A DNA stretch of 64,000 bases, taken from contig JANFAH010000017.1 of NCBI GenBank assembly GCA_024663395.1, positions 62,001 through 126,000 of the forward strand, in the 5' to 3' direction. The notes under the pieces are model-generated. The model did no database searches, was not told the origin of the DNA, and worked only from the letters and a program-made list of their open reading frames with translations. The DNA comes from Pisolithus tinctorius. Lineage: Eukaryota > Basidiomycota > Agaricomycetes > Boletales > Pisolithaceae. The position numbers and the translations under genes are program-made. This document shows, piece by piece, positions 43,908 through 56,685 of the stretch; positions within the stretch are counted from its first letter, which is position 1; each line of letters starts with the position of its first letter.

Positions 43908-45049
43908 TTTGTTCAACTGTTACAGAGGGATCTGCAGGCATGACTGTATAAATTCCAAGGCTGGACTTGGTGAACTTCTTGACATAACCAGTTACTCCCT
44001 AGTCACCACCATGTAAATCGTTGATATTATTACAGGTTTAAGCGGAAATGGCCTTGGGGGACAAGGGACTGTTTGAGGTTCAACCTGGGTTGGCGTACAT
44101 ATGGGTATTATTCTCTACGAGAAAATCGCGCCTTAGGCTTTGCAATCTCCGTGAGCTGATGTGAAGGCCACCGAGCCGTTACCGTTCCCAGAGGCCCTCA
44201 TATCATGAGGTAAACTAATCCCAATCGGACGCACGCTCGCGTGGTCTTAGACGAAATAGTTCAGCTATCATACAATTCATAACTGTAAACACGTACATCC
44301 CACGCATACAGCTAGATGCCACCAAGGACGTATGCACTTCACAATCGATTCACCAAAGACCCCATTAAGGTAACCTGGTACCGCCGTATGACTAGCGACA
44401 GCATGAACGCTGGCTCCTCTGACAGCACCCGGGACCTGTCAATGCCAGCAATGCAGCCAGACCAGCCATAATATCAGCCCTTCTGTTGCCCCTAGTGATT
44501 CCTCCGTCACTCCCACTGCTGCCACGCGGAGACAGCCAGCTTGATAAAACCACGCGGCCCCTGACGTACTGTGCATGAATAACCTATGCGCCTTCCGCAG
44601 CGTGCACGAGTGCGCAGCCTACGAGAGTCGTGTAGAGAATCCAACTCCGCCACGGCCAGGCCGTTATAGCGGTCTTAACGAACTCAAAGTCAAGTTCGGA
44701 GGAGCTGGTCGGGTCCGGGTCGACATCGCTCGAGGACCATGCGAGAGTGTCCGCTATGCATAGGGACGTGGATAGGGACAAAGGCGAAGAGTGGGGTTAT
44801 GCTGAGATACTGAGTAGGCTCATCAGTCAACGTATGCGTGAGTCTGACATAGACGGCTTGAAGGAGAAGATGAGTGCGAGGCGAGAGTGAGAGAATCGCA
44901 TGGCTACAATCGACGTAACGTAGATGGCAAAGGGTAGCATCGTTCCCTGAACGCGGTTTGATAGTACTCCCTACCCAAAAGGAGCGGATATCATGATTCA
45001 CGACCAAAATCGAATCAGTCCCACTCAACCAAAATATAGGAATGAGTAC
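43908..45049. other. No clear gene
   Basis: The minus strand at 44781-44584 reads SELDFEFVKTAITAWPWRSW, which could be a gene fragment. Nothing recognised. Confidence 0.35.
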
Positions 45050-47230
45050 TAGCCGTGAAGCTAGATGCTAGTCCAGATCCACTGACGTTGCGTGCAATAA
45101 GCACTGACAGATGTATGATGAGGGAAATCAAGAGAAATGTCGCTGGGCCGTGCGCGAGCATTATCAGGATGGACGAAGCAGTCGCTATGGTTTTTCCATT
45201 GCTTGACGATGGCGGCGCGAGTCCCCTTGCCGTTTCAAAATTCTGTGGGTCCAGTGGTGCAAGCTACACAAAGCTGTAGAGAAATGGACGTTGTTGCACA
45301 GTGGGATAATAGACCGTTGCGAGCGCGGAAGCCTAAATTCAAACTGAGCCTGTAAACATTTCAACCACCGCGACGTTGTTAGTCGCACTAGTGGAGGACC
45401 GTCTGACAGTAAGCACATCCTCGCCGCTTCTGTCTTCAGCAATACTAATGGTATGCACGCTGACACCAGCCTCAATTGCACTATACACGCTACTTGACGA
45501 CACTTCAGATGATTTATCACACACAAGACCCAGCAGTAGCTGCAGAGGTTGCGCTTGCAGTTCAGCTGGAACGACTATGAGTCATGGAGGCATTGGCAGC
45601 CCGTGACAATGTGGTGGTACGTCTCGGGGACGCATATACTTCAGTTAGGCAGAAATCAGCTATCGTATCTCGCTTGGAACGACAACTCGAGATTTTCAGG
45701 CGGTCGTCGACCCCTTCATCTTCATGTAAGTAAATCAGATCGCACGGCAAGTGTCAATGTTGCGATTCTTTCACCGTTGCCACGTCGAGAAGGGCATTAG
45801 TTTTGAAGCACATGTGAAAAAAAATGCTTCTTCGAATGTCGATGGCTCTCGGCATCGAGCATTTGGCGGTGCTATCAGTGATCGACTATGTTTTCTGTTA
45901 GGTGCGTCCGGATTCACCGTTCTCCTGGGTACGAATCGCAACACCATCCAAAACTACAACGTCGCACTGCGGGTACCTCACGGTCGTTGAACAAGTCTGT
46001 TCCAATTGTAAATGTCGATTCCAACGAAGAGGTGAGCGCATATATACAGCTAACTGACAGGACAGTTCTGCACACACGTCAAGATCGCGCTGTCATTGCT
46101 TCCGCTGGATGATAGTGCGGAGAAGACCATCGCTGCGCGGCATTCGATACTTGCTTTACTTCCCCTTCCGTCCAACATCCCAGCAGATGAAGTCCAGGCT
46201 GAGGTGCTGCCACATTCATGTTAATTAGACGATTTCCTCCGCAATACCACGGGCCTGCGTGTTATTTGTCTTACTGACCCCCCTGTCAAGATTTCAAAGT
46301 GCTTGTGCGGATACCTAATCCGTTCTCTAGTCAGAATCTTCAGACTAAAAGAATTACCGCGTCTTGTCACAAGCCACGACGTACTGGTGTCCAGATCGGG
46401 AGGAACACTGGTACTTTCTTACTCCTGTTTTCAAGTGCGCCACCCATTCGCGCGTCGTCAATGCTCATCGGTGGTCGGCTGTAGATGTCCTTGGTCACAT
46501 CCGAGAACCGACCGGTCTGCTGGCTTGTTGCGAGGCCAACAGACAAATGTCCCTCACCGCGATGACGCTCTTTGTAGAATGCTTTTATCACAAAGACGGG
46601 AAGTGGTATGATCCTGGCACTTACAAGGCGTTTCGCATGTACGATCTGACGACTCAATAGTGGGAATTACTCTCTACCGAGGTACAGGAGATGATTCGTA
46701 ACTTTTCTCTCTTTACGTGGATATGTCTCAGACGACGCAAGCGATAATCAAGGAGACGCTCGCAGGCCGGAAGAATGGTGACCTCAAAACACGTACGAAA
46801 CATGTCAACTGTATGCACCTGGAGCCCTAAGGGTATCCTGCGTTGGATTGCGATGCATTGGATTCAACGATGAGGTGCATCACGCCGTCCTGGAACAATC
46901 CCAGTTCGTACACTGAACGCGCAGTGCTAGATGGACCGCCCTGTCCACGCCAGCTGGTCGATATGGTACAAGAAATGAGGATGGCAGGTCTTCGGTTAAC
47001 TGAGAGATTCTTCCCCTTGCAGCTATTGCTCTGGGGCTTTTTTTCTGGGGTGTGTACGGGACGGTTTTTCGAGTGGCCTTTGTGTTCCTCCTTTGTGCCG
47101 TTGTCCGTTGTATTCCTACGCTTGAACGCTACGCGTGTCGTTCCCCTAGTCCTGGAACGTTTTAAAAGAAGATCGAAAGCTAGGAAGACTGGTTTCCTCA
47201 ACCGACCTATGAGGTGAAGCAGAAGGTCAA
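45050..47230 (+). pseudogene. Family X, copy 2
   Basis: Collinear with copy 4 (63600-61676, inverted). The coiled-coil exon around 45530-45700 is frameshifted. The conserved central block is well kept at 46364-46660, with TYWCPDREEHWYFLTPVFKC, then NAHRWSAVDVLGHIREPTG, MTLFVECFYHKDGKWYDPG and TYKAFRMYDLTTQ. A TAG follows where copy 4 has Glu. The 3' part (46990-47210) encodes the hydrophobic C-terminal segment after LRLTERFFPLQ. Several broken frames make it a likely pseudogene. Confidence 0.6.
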
Positions 47231-48350
47231 CCCCGTTCCAATGAGTCAAGCACAGTAAGGAGAGGCGGAGTTATGAGGCAGACCACTGGAGAGAAGTAAC
47301 CAGCTAATGTGCGGCGGAAACGATATTTTGAGCCGCAGGATCACGTCGGTGAGGTGACCAATGGTGGTGCCTTCGCGGAGAGGGCAGGTGCAGTGGTGAC
47401 ATGTAGTCGAGCATCGTGAGCGTATAGACACCCGGGAAATAGTGTTCACCAGGCACCCATTCATAGTCGAGTGAATCCAAATCAGACTCGAGTCAGTATA
47501 GGAGTACTAATACGCACCTCTTGACTGACGATCGCAGCGACTTTCTTCTCAATGCTGAGTTCTATGGAAATCCGTGCGGAGCTATAGTCGACGTCGCCAA
47601 TGGTCACAGTTTCGGTGAAGATCAAGGTGGCGACCATGCTGTTCTTGGCGTAGAAATTTGTTTGGGTCCCGACAAGTTCAACCACTCGATCCTGTATTTT
47701 TCGACGACGATGTCTTCGACATAGTCATCACAGGACCGCCCGCTCTGGTCTTCTTCATCCCACTTCCTGTCATGGTCGAATCCACAGGGAGATACTCCTA
47801 ATCCAATTGGAACAAGGCAGGGAAGAAAGGGCGTCGAGTCGGTAAAGAGCATTGCAGATGGAAAAGAGGGCCTTAGGCGACGACATCTGTGCCTCGGAGG
47901 GTGAGAAGTATGCCGCAGAGGGAGAAACAGGTGCTACTTCGTGCTCAGACGTGGACGTGGAGATGTGCGTACAGAGCCATACTTATTCAATCAATGGCCA
48001 ATGTGACTCGTTCGAGGCGCTCACAGATATCATAAATAGAAGAAAAGCATCCATTCACACCCCCGTTTCGTCTTCCATCCCCGGCAGACTTCGAGCATTC
48101 TTCCTCACCATCATCGAACTCTCTGCGCATAGGGCGTCGTCCTCGTCCTCGTGCTCATCTATCCCCTTCGACCAAATCTCCTCAGACTCTCCGCCACGTA
48201 CGTACCGTACATTTGTGTCCTCCTGCCCTTCCTTATCCCTTCAACTTGGGTATTGTACTGTGGTTTCGTGTCGCCCTAGTCCACTCGTGCGTCTCAATTT
48301 GTAGCCTCCCCTTATTCTTCCTTACGTCGCACCAGCCCGGACACCTCGCA
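47231..48350. other. Unresolved region; possible minus-strand exon
   Basis: Minus 47685-47517 reads NSMVATLIFTETVTIGDVDY and IELSIEKKVAAIVSQE before a GTGCGT donor. Minus 47464-47246 and 47852-47622 are also open. They may be exons of one gene that I cannot name. The stretch 47860-48350 is probably the kinase promoter. Confidence 0.35.
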
Positions 48351-49278
48351 ATGAGCCAAGACTTGGAGGCTGCTGTGATAGCCGCGTGCACAAAGCATGA
48401 GAAACAAAACTCACGGAATCTCGACTACCGAGCCTGCGTATACATCGGAACGGATTACTTCGTGAAGTATGGTGCCCGGAGGGATCTTGAACTAGAGCTC
48501 GCAACTCAAGAATTTATATTCACCCATGCGCAGCAAACTAATGCACCAGATGCGCCACGTATTGCCAAAATCGTACACCACTTTGTTGATAAATGGACCA
48601 TGTACTTGGTCATGGAACGCATTAAGCTCCAGGAATCCCCTCCAGACCTCGCCGCGAGGATCCAAAAAGCCATGAAGTGGCTGTCGGAGGTTCCACTTCC
48701 TTCTAACTACGCATTAGGTCCCATAGGGCGCGGCCCCATCCGCCACATGTTCTTCAAGGATTTCGAAGCGCCTTTCGTTTTCCCGGACGTCGTAACGCTC
48801 GAACAGTATGTGAAGAGAGTGCGTCCGTGCTCTGATTTTCTGGAGCGTCCACCACCACTAACATGTACTCTGGACTAGGCGTCCCGCTTGCTCCCGCATT
48901 CTACCCAGAAGAAGCTGTCTCCTGTCAGTATTTGCGGTGAACGCCTAATGTTCACCCAGTCCGACATGCATGACTCCAACTTCGGTGTCGACGAGCACGG
49001 CAGGACAGTCTTGATGGATTTCAACACTATAGGGCTGTTGCCCGAAACATTCGTAGCCTTTACGCTGTGTTCGGACGACAAACTCCGCGCCATCGCCGCC
49101 TCCTTGGGCTTGTCGGGTAATTCGAATCTGGCCTCGATGGCTGCGATCTGTTATTGTCTGTGGATGGCGTCTAACCCGACATTCGGTACGTCAACTTGTG
49201 TCTGACATGGAGATATGGAAGTGCTTAGTGCAGCTAACTTTGGCCATAGGCATGGCAAAGGAGCTCAGCGAAAATTAG
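48351..49278 (+). CDS. APH/choline-kinase-like phosphotransferase
   Basis: Three exons (48351-48818, 48879-49185, 49250-49278) give 267 residues with matching phases. The start is MSQDLEAAVIAACTKHEKQN. The N-lobe has FVKYGARRDLELELATQEFI (Lys, then helix Glu). The hinge region reads WTMYLVMERIKLQ. The catalytic loop is FTQSDMHDSNFGVDEHG (Asp and Asn of the HxDxxxxN type with Ser for His), followed by the metal-binding TVLMDFNTIG. Such kinase-like proteins are numerous in mushrooms. The substrate is unknown. The gene appears intact and has no evident operon-like partner. Confidence 0.82.
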
Positions 49279-49389
49279 ACTGAGAGCATAGGTTACGAAA
49301 TGTGTCACGGCCCATGAGACGTATGCATGTCCGTCATACCCAGTCCTCGAAACTGGGATGCTGACTGCAGCCCTATGAAATGGGAGGAC

Positions 49390-49940
49390 ACGTAAGACAC
49401 ATATGATAATGCACTCGAAACAATATATTCAATTGGTGGCCAACGAAGTATCACGAGATGGGTAGCGCGAACCCCGGTTTCTTCTTAGGTCGACGTAGTA
49501 CTTACACAGTATCACAAAGGGATATGCTGCTCCGATGTGAAGTGAAACGATTTCGAGGTTAGGCAAACACTCGATTCAATGTCCAGCAAACGCTCCTCCT
49601 CGATGTGTATGGGGCAATACCCATCCCCTGTGTCCGTCTGAGAGGTCTTTATCTACCACCTCACCGGATTACCCTGCAGTGGGCTACAACGAGAGCGTAC
49701 GTCGGGCCTTGTCGATGAAGATGGCTCAGTAAGGGTTGCGAATAGTAAAATGTCATTACTCTTTTACAGACGAGAACCAGTCTCCATTTTTTGACAAGAT
49801 GGCGAGTCGGAGAGCCGGACAAGATGCACAATGGTAATCGCAGTGTTCATTGATTCCTCAGACATCTCTGGCACGGGAGCGCAGGACATGTATAAATCAG
49901 GACATCAGATGTACAGCCCATACTGCAACCGGGGGACGAG
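49390..49940. repeat. Decayed copy of the block upstream of BTB gene A
   Basis: Matches 37950-38530 in order: the word GTATCACAAAGGGA, then CTACCACCTCACCGGATTAC, CTTGTCGATGAAGATGGCTC and a block with GGAGCGCAGGACATGTA. It shows that the duplication covers more than the BTB gene. Confidence 0.7.
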
Positions 49941-49948
49941 CGACTCGT

Positions 49949-50857
49949 CTACGTGCCACGTAACATTGTAAGTGTGGTCTGCATATCGAATGTAGAGAAT
50001 GTGGAACGAATCTGATCAGAAAAGTCGCAGTCTTGCATGCCGGGGTCTCTGCGACTGCCGACAGCAACACCATTGTTGCAGCGTTCTTGGGTAGCACTGT
50101 GATAGCAACCATCACCCCAGTACTCACACTCGGGTTCGCAGGCGGGCCTGCAACAGCTGCAGCTGGCTTTCACAGTAACCCTTTCACGTACAGAAGCCAG
50201 TCCGATCGCGATATCAATGCCCACCCGACTGACTTCCTCCAAAGTTATCGGTTCCGGTCGTTTAGCCCACTCATTTAAAGCGGGCAATAGCCAGCCCTTG
50301 ATGTCGTACTGTTGGGAAAGAACAACTCTATCAACAGCGCCAATCCCACTCTCCATCAGTGCATTGATGGACACTTGGCGTAACTTCTCAAAACTCCACG
50401 CTGTAGACAGCTTGAGGACAGATGTCCACTGCTCGATACTTTGTGGCAAATTAGGCTGTGAACCATATTTTCTAGAAGAGGGTATCGGTATCATCCACTA
50501 TCTCTATGCTCTTACGAAAACAGATCGAATGCTAACCTGTGGAGAAGAACTTTCAACAATTGCTCGAAATCGTCCTTGCTAGTTCCATGGAGTTGAATGG
50601 GAATTTCGTCGCTTGATCCCTCCACAACAATTCCGTCACCTTGTGGCAGGGAAAACATATCGCAAAATACGTCTGACTCTTGTTGAAACGGTTCTCTAGG
50701 AACCCTAAACAAGGAGTCTTCCACCTAGATACGAGATGCATAAATACGATGGGCCCCCGGAACAAGATTGGCTTAGAACTTTCGCAACACTCACCAAGAA
50801 GATAACTGTCGATATGTAAAAATCTGAATGCCTAGATGCCCCATTGTTGGTGGCCAT
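49949..50857 (-). CDS. BTB/POZ domain protein, copy B
   Basis: Exons 50857-50795, 50724-50537 and 50471-49949 give 257 residues in phase. It is nearly identical to copy A through exon 2 and most of exon 3 (MATNNGASRHSDFYISTVIF, then QQESDVFCDMFSLPQGDG and AWSFEKLRQVSINALMESGI). The C-terminus is longer, with a Cys-rich insert (VKASCSCCRPACEPE) and a different end (TTLTMLRGT). Both copies keep the same two introns. The open frames in both suggest that the duplication is recent or that both are maintained. Confidence 0.85.
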
Positions 50858-51141
50858 GGTTGCTTTGTAGGACAGTGGGGCGTTATCGATAACCGTATGA
50901 AGGGACCCAAGTCAGCTACGCTATCAGGGGCCATCTGCACGTGACAGCAAGACGACGATCCTCCAATTTTAGAAGCCTCGAATCGTCAAGTGCCCATACG
51001 TGGAACGCCATTAGAGTGCATTGTAGTGGTAGGAGTTGTCGCATAGGTCATGCAAACGTGATCGGTAGACCCACGTCTAGGGCACTGACAGGGTCAATCA
51101 GTCTTACCCCTATCCTACTCAGTATTATCCGGGGCATTAAT

Positions 51142-51329
51142 ATGTCTGACTCTTGTTGAAAAGTTTCCCTAGGAACCCTAAAAAAGGAGTCTTCCACATA
51201 GACGTGACGCATTAGTACGATATCCCCAGAAAAGGATTTGGCATTACAGTAAACTTTCGTAGCACCTGCCAAGGTGACTGCAGATATGTAAAAATCCGAA
51301 TGTCTAGATACCTCACAGTTGGTGGTCAT
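51142..51329 (-). pseudogene. BTB gene fragment, copy C
   Basis: Begins MTTNCEVSRHSDFYISAVTL, then an intron-like gap and EDSFFRVPRETFQQESD, where the similarity stops. Only exon 1 and the start of exon 2 are present. It lies just upstream of BTB copy B in the same orientation, and each is preceded by a copy of the same upstream sequence. Confidence 0.75.
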
Positions 51330-52074
51330 TGTTGTGTTGTCTGGCAAAGGGGCATTATCGGGAATTATAAAGGGATCTACACGTGACGGCAGGACGACGA
51401 GACTCTGATTTTGGAAACCGTGGATCGTCGCCCGCCCAGGCATGGAGCGCTGATGGCATGGTAGTGGTAGGAACTGATTCACAGGTCATGCAAGCGTGAT
51501 CGATTGAACCGCATCAAAGGCACTAACGCGGTCTGTCGATTTTAGTCCTACCCTACCCAGTATCAGTCGGAACATTGCGAAACTGGGAGACAGATGCAGG
51601 AAGAATGTGAGTAGCGCAGCTTCCACTGACAGCCGATCTAGTAGATGAACACGCGCACGCTGTAAATCAACGGGTGCCAAAACAGTATTTGATGGGGGTA
51701 TACGACGGAGACCGACCGTCGCAAAGATGCCTTTTACAAGACCAACCTCACAATTGTGATAGAAAGTTGGGAAGTGTATAACTTACAGATTTTGTTGGGG
51801 GTGCCCTGGGAAATGCCTAAACTACTGAAATGATGTATTCGGGGGCGACGTGGGTGGGGGGCGGCAAAGGGTAGAGCGTACGTATGCTGGGATGATCAGA
51901 AGCTTCGTCGCCTGGGGCATGCTAGGACCACGTTTGAATATGAACGCTTGGTCGTATGTGGATCTGTGGCAGAGGGAGGATCAAAAGGAAGCAAGTGCGA
52001 GCACGACTCGCTGGGTTACACTAGGGTAAGAAGAGAAGCGGCACATGGAGACGGAGACGGACTATATCGCTAGT

Positions 52075-53340
52075 CACTAGATGCTGGTCCAGATCCACTG
52101 ATACTTGGGTGCAATGAGATGGATGAGGATAAAAGTCGAGAGAAATAGGGCTGCGCCGTGCGCGAGCACCGTCGGGAAGGCCGACGCAGTCGCTACCGGT
52201 TCTCACCATTTGACGCTGGCGACACGAGTTCCTCTGTCGTTTCAGAATTCTCTGGGACCATAGTCTGTAAAGAAATCGGCGTCAGTGGACTGGGAAACAT
52301 GCCACTGAACGTCGAGCGCGGAAGCCCCAAGTTCAGACTGAGGCCGCGGCGTGCCTTATGTAACTTTCAACCACCACCCACGATGGCACAGGACCGTCTG
52401 ACAGTACCACGTAGCATTGGAGATCGCAGCACATCCTTGTCGCCTCTGTTATCAGAAACTCCAGTCGTAAGTACTATGCACGTTGACACCGGCAGGTCCG
52501 ATTGCACTACACACACCACTCGGCGACATTCAGACTGCTTATGACACTCAGGACCCTGCAGAGATTTCACTTGCAGTTCAGCTGGAACGACTACGCGTTG
52601 GAAACTCGCGACATTGTGGTGTGCATCTTGAGGACACATATAACTCAGTCAAACAGAAAACAGCGATCGTGTCTCGCTTAGAACAAGAACTCGAGAACCT
52701 TAGGTGGTCGTGGACCCCACTGCCCTCGAATTCAAGCTCAACAAGGGGACTCAGTCGATGTTGCAATCCTTTCGTCGCTGCCAAAAACCTGACGGACGTC
52801 GAGAAAGACATTAGCTTTGAGAGACATGTGAGAGAAATACGCCTAGAGGTTTCTTCGTATCTGCGTGTCGATGGCTCTCATTATCGAACATTTGATGATA
52901 CTATCAGTGACTGACTATATTCTCTGTTAGGTACGTTTGGATTCACTGTCCTTATGGGTACGAATCGTGACACTACCAAAAACTACTTGCTTTCTGGAAC
53001 GTCGTGCTGCGTGTACCTCGCGGTCGTCGGAAAAGTTTGTCGGTCTGGATGGATCGCCTTGACCACACCTGCCGGCCGACGTGGTGGAAGCAATGACGGT
53101 GGCAAGTCTTCGGTTAACTGAGAGATTCTTCCCCTTCGCAGCTAATGTTCCGGGACTTTTCATCTGGGTGTGCACGGGATTGTTTTTCGATCGGCCTCTG
53201 TGTTCCTCCTTTGTGCCGTCGTCCGTCGTATTCCTACCCTCGAACGCTACGTGTGTCGTTCTCCTAGTTCTGGCATGTGTGATAAGAAGATCGAAAGCTA
53301 GGAAGACTGGTTCCCTCGACTGATCTGTGAGGTGAAGCAG
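52075..53340 (+). pseudogene. Family X, copy 3, with internal deletion
   Basis: The 5' part is good: GVSGLGNMPLNVERGSPKF, DRLTVPRSIGDRSTSLSPLL, then a GTAAGT intron and TAYDTQDPAEISLAVQLERL. After the coiled-coil exon (QKTAIVSRLEQELENLR) and RHVREIRLEVSSYLRVDG the sequence jumps near 53070 directly to the C-terminal part (VEAMTVASLRLTERFFPFAA). The central Trp/Cys block present in copies 2 and 4 is missing. Confidence 0.6.
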
Positions 53341-53563
53341 AAGGTGCAGTGCTTAGTAGTTAGTGTCAGTCCAGTTCCAACGAGTCAAGCACAGAAATGA
53401 GAGACGGTGTTATGAAGCGGACCACCGGAGGGAAGTAACCAACAAATGTGGTGGAAACAATAGCGATCGTTGATTGTCTGAGGCCAAGTTTGGGCATAGG
53501 ATATTTGCTACGAAGTACATATCTACAGGAGTTAATAGTGGCCAGTCCTCGCGTACATCGTTG

Positions 53564-55645
53564 CTATGACAGGTTCATAGCCATGTCCCAAAAGCTCTTC
53601 TCGAGGCTTGTGCACCTCTCCCAGACAGCCAACCACTCAGCATAACGTGCGGCGGAAGGAGGATCCTGCACTGCGCGACTTTCTATCGTTTCTGTGGTAC
53701 CCAAGGTCAGTGGTAATGTCAGGCGGAAGAATACGCGTTCTCACCGAGACCGACTTTCACTGCATTTTGATAGTCCTCTCCAGAATAGTCTTCCATCCAC
53801 TTGAGGTACGGGTTTCCTTCCCACACGACCCAGGAATTCGGTTTTTGCGCCTCGCTCTTCAGCCACAGGCCAACTTCACCGTATCCAAGGAGGCAAGCGG
53901 CTAGCACCATTACCAATTTCATCGTGTCGCCTGAAGATCGAGACAATTTAGTGCGCCGAGCTCTACATGATTAGTGCCACGCACCCTGCAGCCCCGTGTC
54001 CAGAAGGAAAGCACCGTAAGCCGTCGTCGTGGTTGATTCGGGCGTCGATTCTAGCTCCTCTTTAGTGATACCCCACTGGGCACAGTAGGACGTGTGCATA
54101 GAACTCTCTTTAGCAATATGCAACACAATGTGAGTGGCGGCCAAGATCGGAGCGAAATTGTCGGATTTAGCAGCAAGGAGGCTGTTTTGGGCACTGAGAA
54201 CGGTCGCGGGTTACTACGACTTGAAACTTACGCATGTGCTCGGGCGTAGTACTTCAAATAGTGATAGTCTTGTCTGTGCTTTGCTGAGGAGCAACGCGAA
54301 TCGGAGGTGAAACGACTTACTTGATGAAATGGAGAAAGGACGACCGATCAAGCGTGCCTTTTCCAAGTTGGACGACAAATTCATGCTGCACGTACTTGGT
54401 CCAAGTAGCCGAGGTGTTTCGAATGAGGCTATATGTCAGAGGGAAGGGATTTCCGACTGTCCGCCTATCGATGATGTACAATAAACTCTCGTATGCAAAG
54501 CAAGTATATAATGGGGGACTTACGGGGCGACCAATGACTTCGTTACAGAGTGGAGATGATTTAAGGGACCAAAACCTTGGCCAATTGGAGAAGCGGTTTC
54601 AATTCCTAGGTGGGTGTACGACGTGGCTTGAGCAGTTGCCTCGGCCACTAGTGATCATTAAGGGGAGCGATTATCAAAAATGAGACGGCGTACAGGCAGT
54701 GTCTCTTCCAAGAGCACAAGCCAAGGCTGCACTAAGGGTACAGCCAGTTCCATGGGTGTTCGAAGACACCAAGCGTGGTCTTGGATATAAAATAGCCTTT
54801 CTTTCAGACTGGATGTAAAGGACGTCGACGACGAATTCATTCGTCACGTTCGCAGTGTTGTGCGCCTGAAGAATCTCGACGTTCTTGTCAAATATGAAGT
54901 CATGATTGACCTCGATGTCCGCGACGGCTGGCGAAACTACGCCATTTAAGTCGTCTCGACTTATGTTTATGTGTCCTCCCTTGAGAAGGACAGCCTTCGA
55001 TCCGAGGGTCGACAGATTTTGGGCAGCGATTATCATGTCTTGTACAGTGTTAATCGTGGAGGGAAACCCCCGTTTGCGCAGTAGTAGCTCTGCCTCAGAC
55101 TTGTTTGGTGTTATAAGGCAGGATAAAGGGAATATTTCGTCTATCATGGCATCAATAGCATCGGGATGCAACAGGGAGTGACCGGAGGTCGAGACGGAAA
55201 CGGGGTCGCAGACCAAGGGGATCACGCCCTTGTTTGTGAAATGCTCCTTTAAAGTGGAGGACACCGCATGGATAACGGCAGAGTCGAAGAGCATACCGGT
55301 CTTCATTCCGCGAACATCTATATCACTTAGCACGGAATTTATCTACGCATTAAAGTAGCTTCAACAGAGGCACGTATACCCACGGCGGGAGGCAAGTACC
55401 TGTTGGGAAACAAATTCTGGAGGAACCCCATGAACGGCTTGTACACCGATGGTATTCTGTGCTGTGAGTGCTGTGATCACGCTGGCACCGTAACACCCCA
55501 AGGCTGCAAATGTCTTCAGGTCTGCCTGTGGTCCAGTCATTCCCCGAGTGAAAAATAATAATGATCCACTGCGCACTTGTATACCAGCCCCCCCACTCGA
55601 ATCAGAGCCTGCGATGGTCAAGACTGCTGGAGAACCTTTAGCCAT
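53564..55645 (-). CDS. THI20: Hydroxymethylpyrimidine(-phosphate) kinase fused to TENA domain (Thi20 type)
   Basis: Nine exons join in phase to 554 residues: 55645-55577, 55525-55400, 55342-54694, 54647-54524, 54464-54321, 54273-54232, 54181-53985, 53930-53745 and 53691-53564. The ThiD half starts [20 protein letters not shown] (substrate loop) and carries the anion-hole motif [14 protein letters not shown]. It phosphorylates HMP and HMP-P for thiamine synthesis. The TENA/thiaminase II half begins near [17 protein letters not shown] and shows [28 protein letters not shown] and the Glu region [10 protein letters not shown]. Length equals that of yeast Thi20. It is divergent from RPA34, with 125 bp between starts. 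Confidence 0.93.
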
Positions 55646-55770
55646 TCTTTCCGTCACTATCACTGGACTGACGACGCAGATCCACCGCGAAGCACACCGA
55701 TGGGTTACGTAATCTACCTTATTTGTTTTCAAGGCTCCCGCCAAACAACTCTGGCCAATCATTTCGAAAA
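55646..55770. promoter_or_regulatory. Shared 125-bp region between divergent THI20 and RPA34 starts
   Basis: Both start codons face away from this short gap, so it must hold both promoters and leaders. No TATA box or thiamine-responsive element was recognised by eye. Confidence 0.6.
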
Positions 55771-56685
55771 ATGTCCTCGCCGGAACCTCAGACACTGACA
55801 GTCCAAAAATCTGCAAGCAAGAAGGACAAATCATCGAAGAAGAAGACAAAGACAAAAGCCACGCCCATCGGAATCGCGGAGCCTGAGAAAAATGAAGGGG
55901 ACAATCCTCACTGGGCCTATAAACCCCCACCAGGATCTATCTTACTCGATCATTCAGTCGACCCGGGACCATTCGAATGGGATACAATTAGGGATGACGA
56001 TGACCTTGATCTTTGGCTTATACGCGTCCCGGACTCGGTGCGTGGTCATTCTTCGTGTAGTTGTTATGAAAGTCCTTGACGCCTACCATGACAGATCCAA
56101 GCTAAACACCTAGAAGGGGTGGAAATCGACCTACCCATCTCATCTAGAACTGCACGAGTCGGAAGCCTTACACGAAAGAATGTCGTGCACGAGATTTGGT
56201 CGGCCGGTGAGGATGACACGGACTTGATTGGAGGAGAGGAACTCCGGTGTCTGTCTTGCTTGCTCCCTCGGAAGAAAAAGAAAGGCAAACTTTGCATAGG
56301 TATCGAAGCGCCAAATTGATTTTGACTTTACTCACACACCGTATCAGCTCCCAAGGCAGTAGCACGTCATATCATCGTTTCAGCACAACAAGCGACGCCT
56401 ACAGCTCCAGGGCCCCAACCGATCATTCATCAAAACTCACCTCGCCCGTCATACCCAAAAGATGTCTTAAAACACAAATTCGTTCCGTATGGCGCGCGCT
56501 CTCAACTGGATATCACTGCCGTTGAAGAATCCATGGATGTCGAAATCTCTGCACCACCCGATATCGTTTCTGAGCAGCCTCAAGAGGAGGCACCTCAAGT
56601 CTCGGAGAAGGTGTCGAAGGGGAAGAAACGGAAAAAGGAAGGAGAAACACCCAAAAAATCCAAAAAGCACAAGTCGAATGACTAG
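55771..56685 (+). CDS. RPA34: RNA polymerase I subunit RPA34 (Rpa34.5/CAST family)
   Basis: Three exons (55771-56037, 56095-56299, 56348-56685) give 269 residues in phase. The order of features is typical. A basic N-terminus ([17 protein letters not shown]) comes first. Then follows the dimerisation domain shared with Rpa49, with [12 protein letters not shown] and [20 protein letters not shown] Lys-rich tail ([19 protein letters not shown]) ends the protein. With RPA49 it forms the TFIIF-like module of nucleolar Pol I. An in-frame upstream ATG at 55723 exists, but MSSPEPQ at 55771 is the more typical start. Confidence 0.88.
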
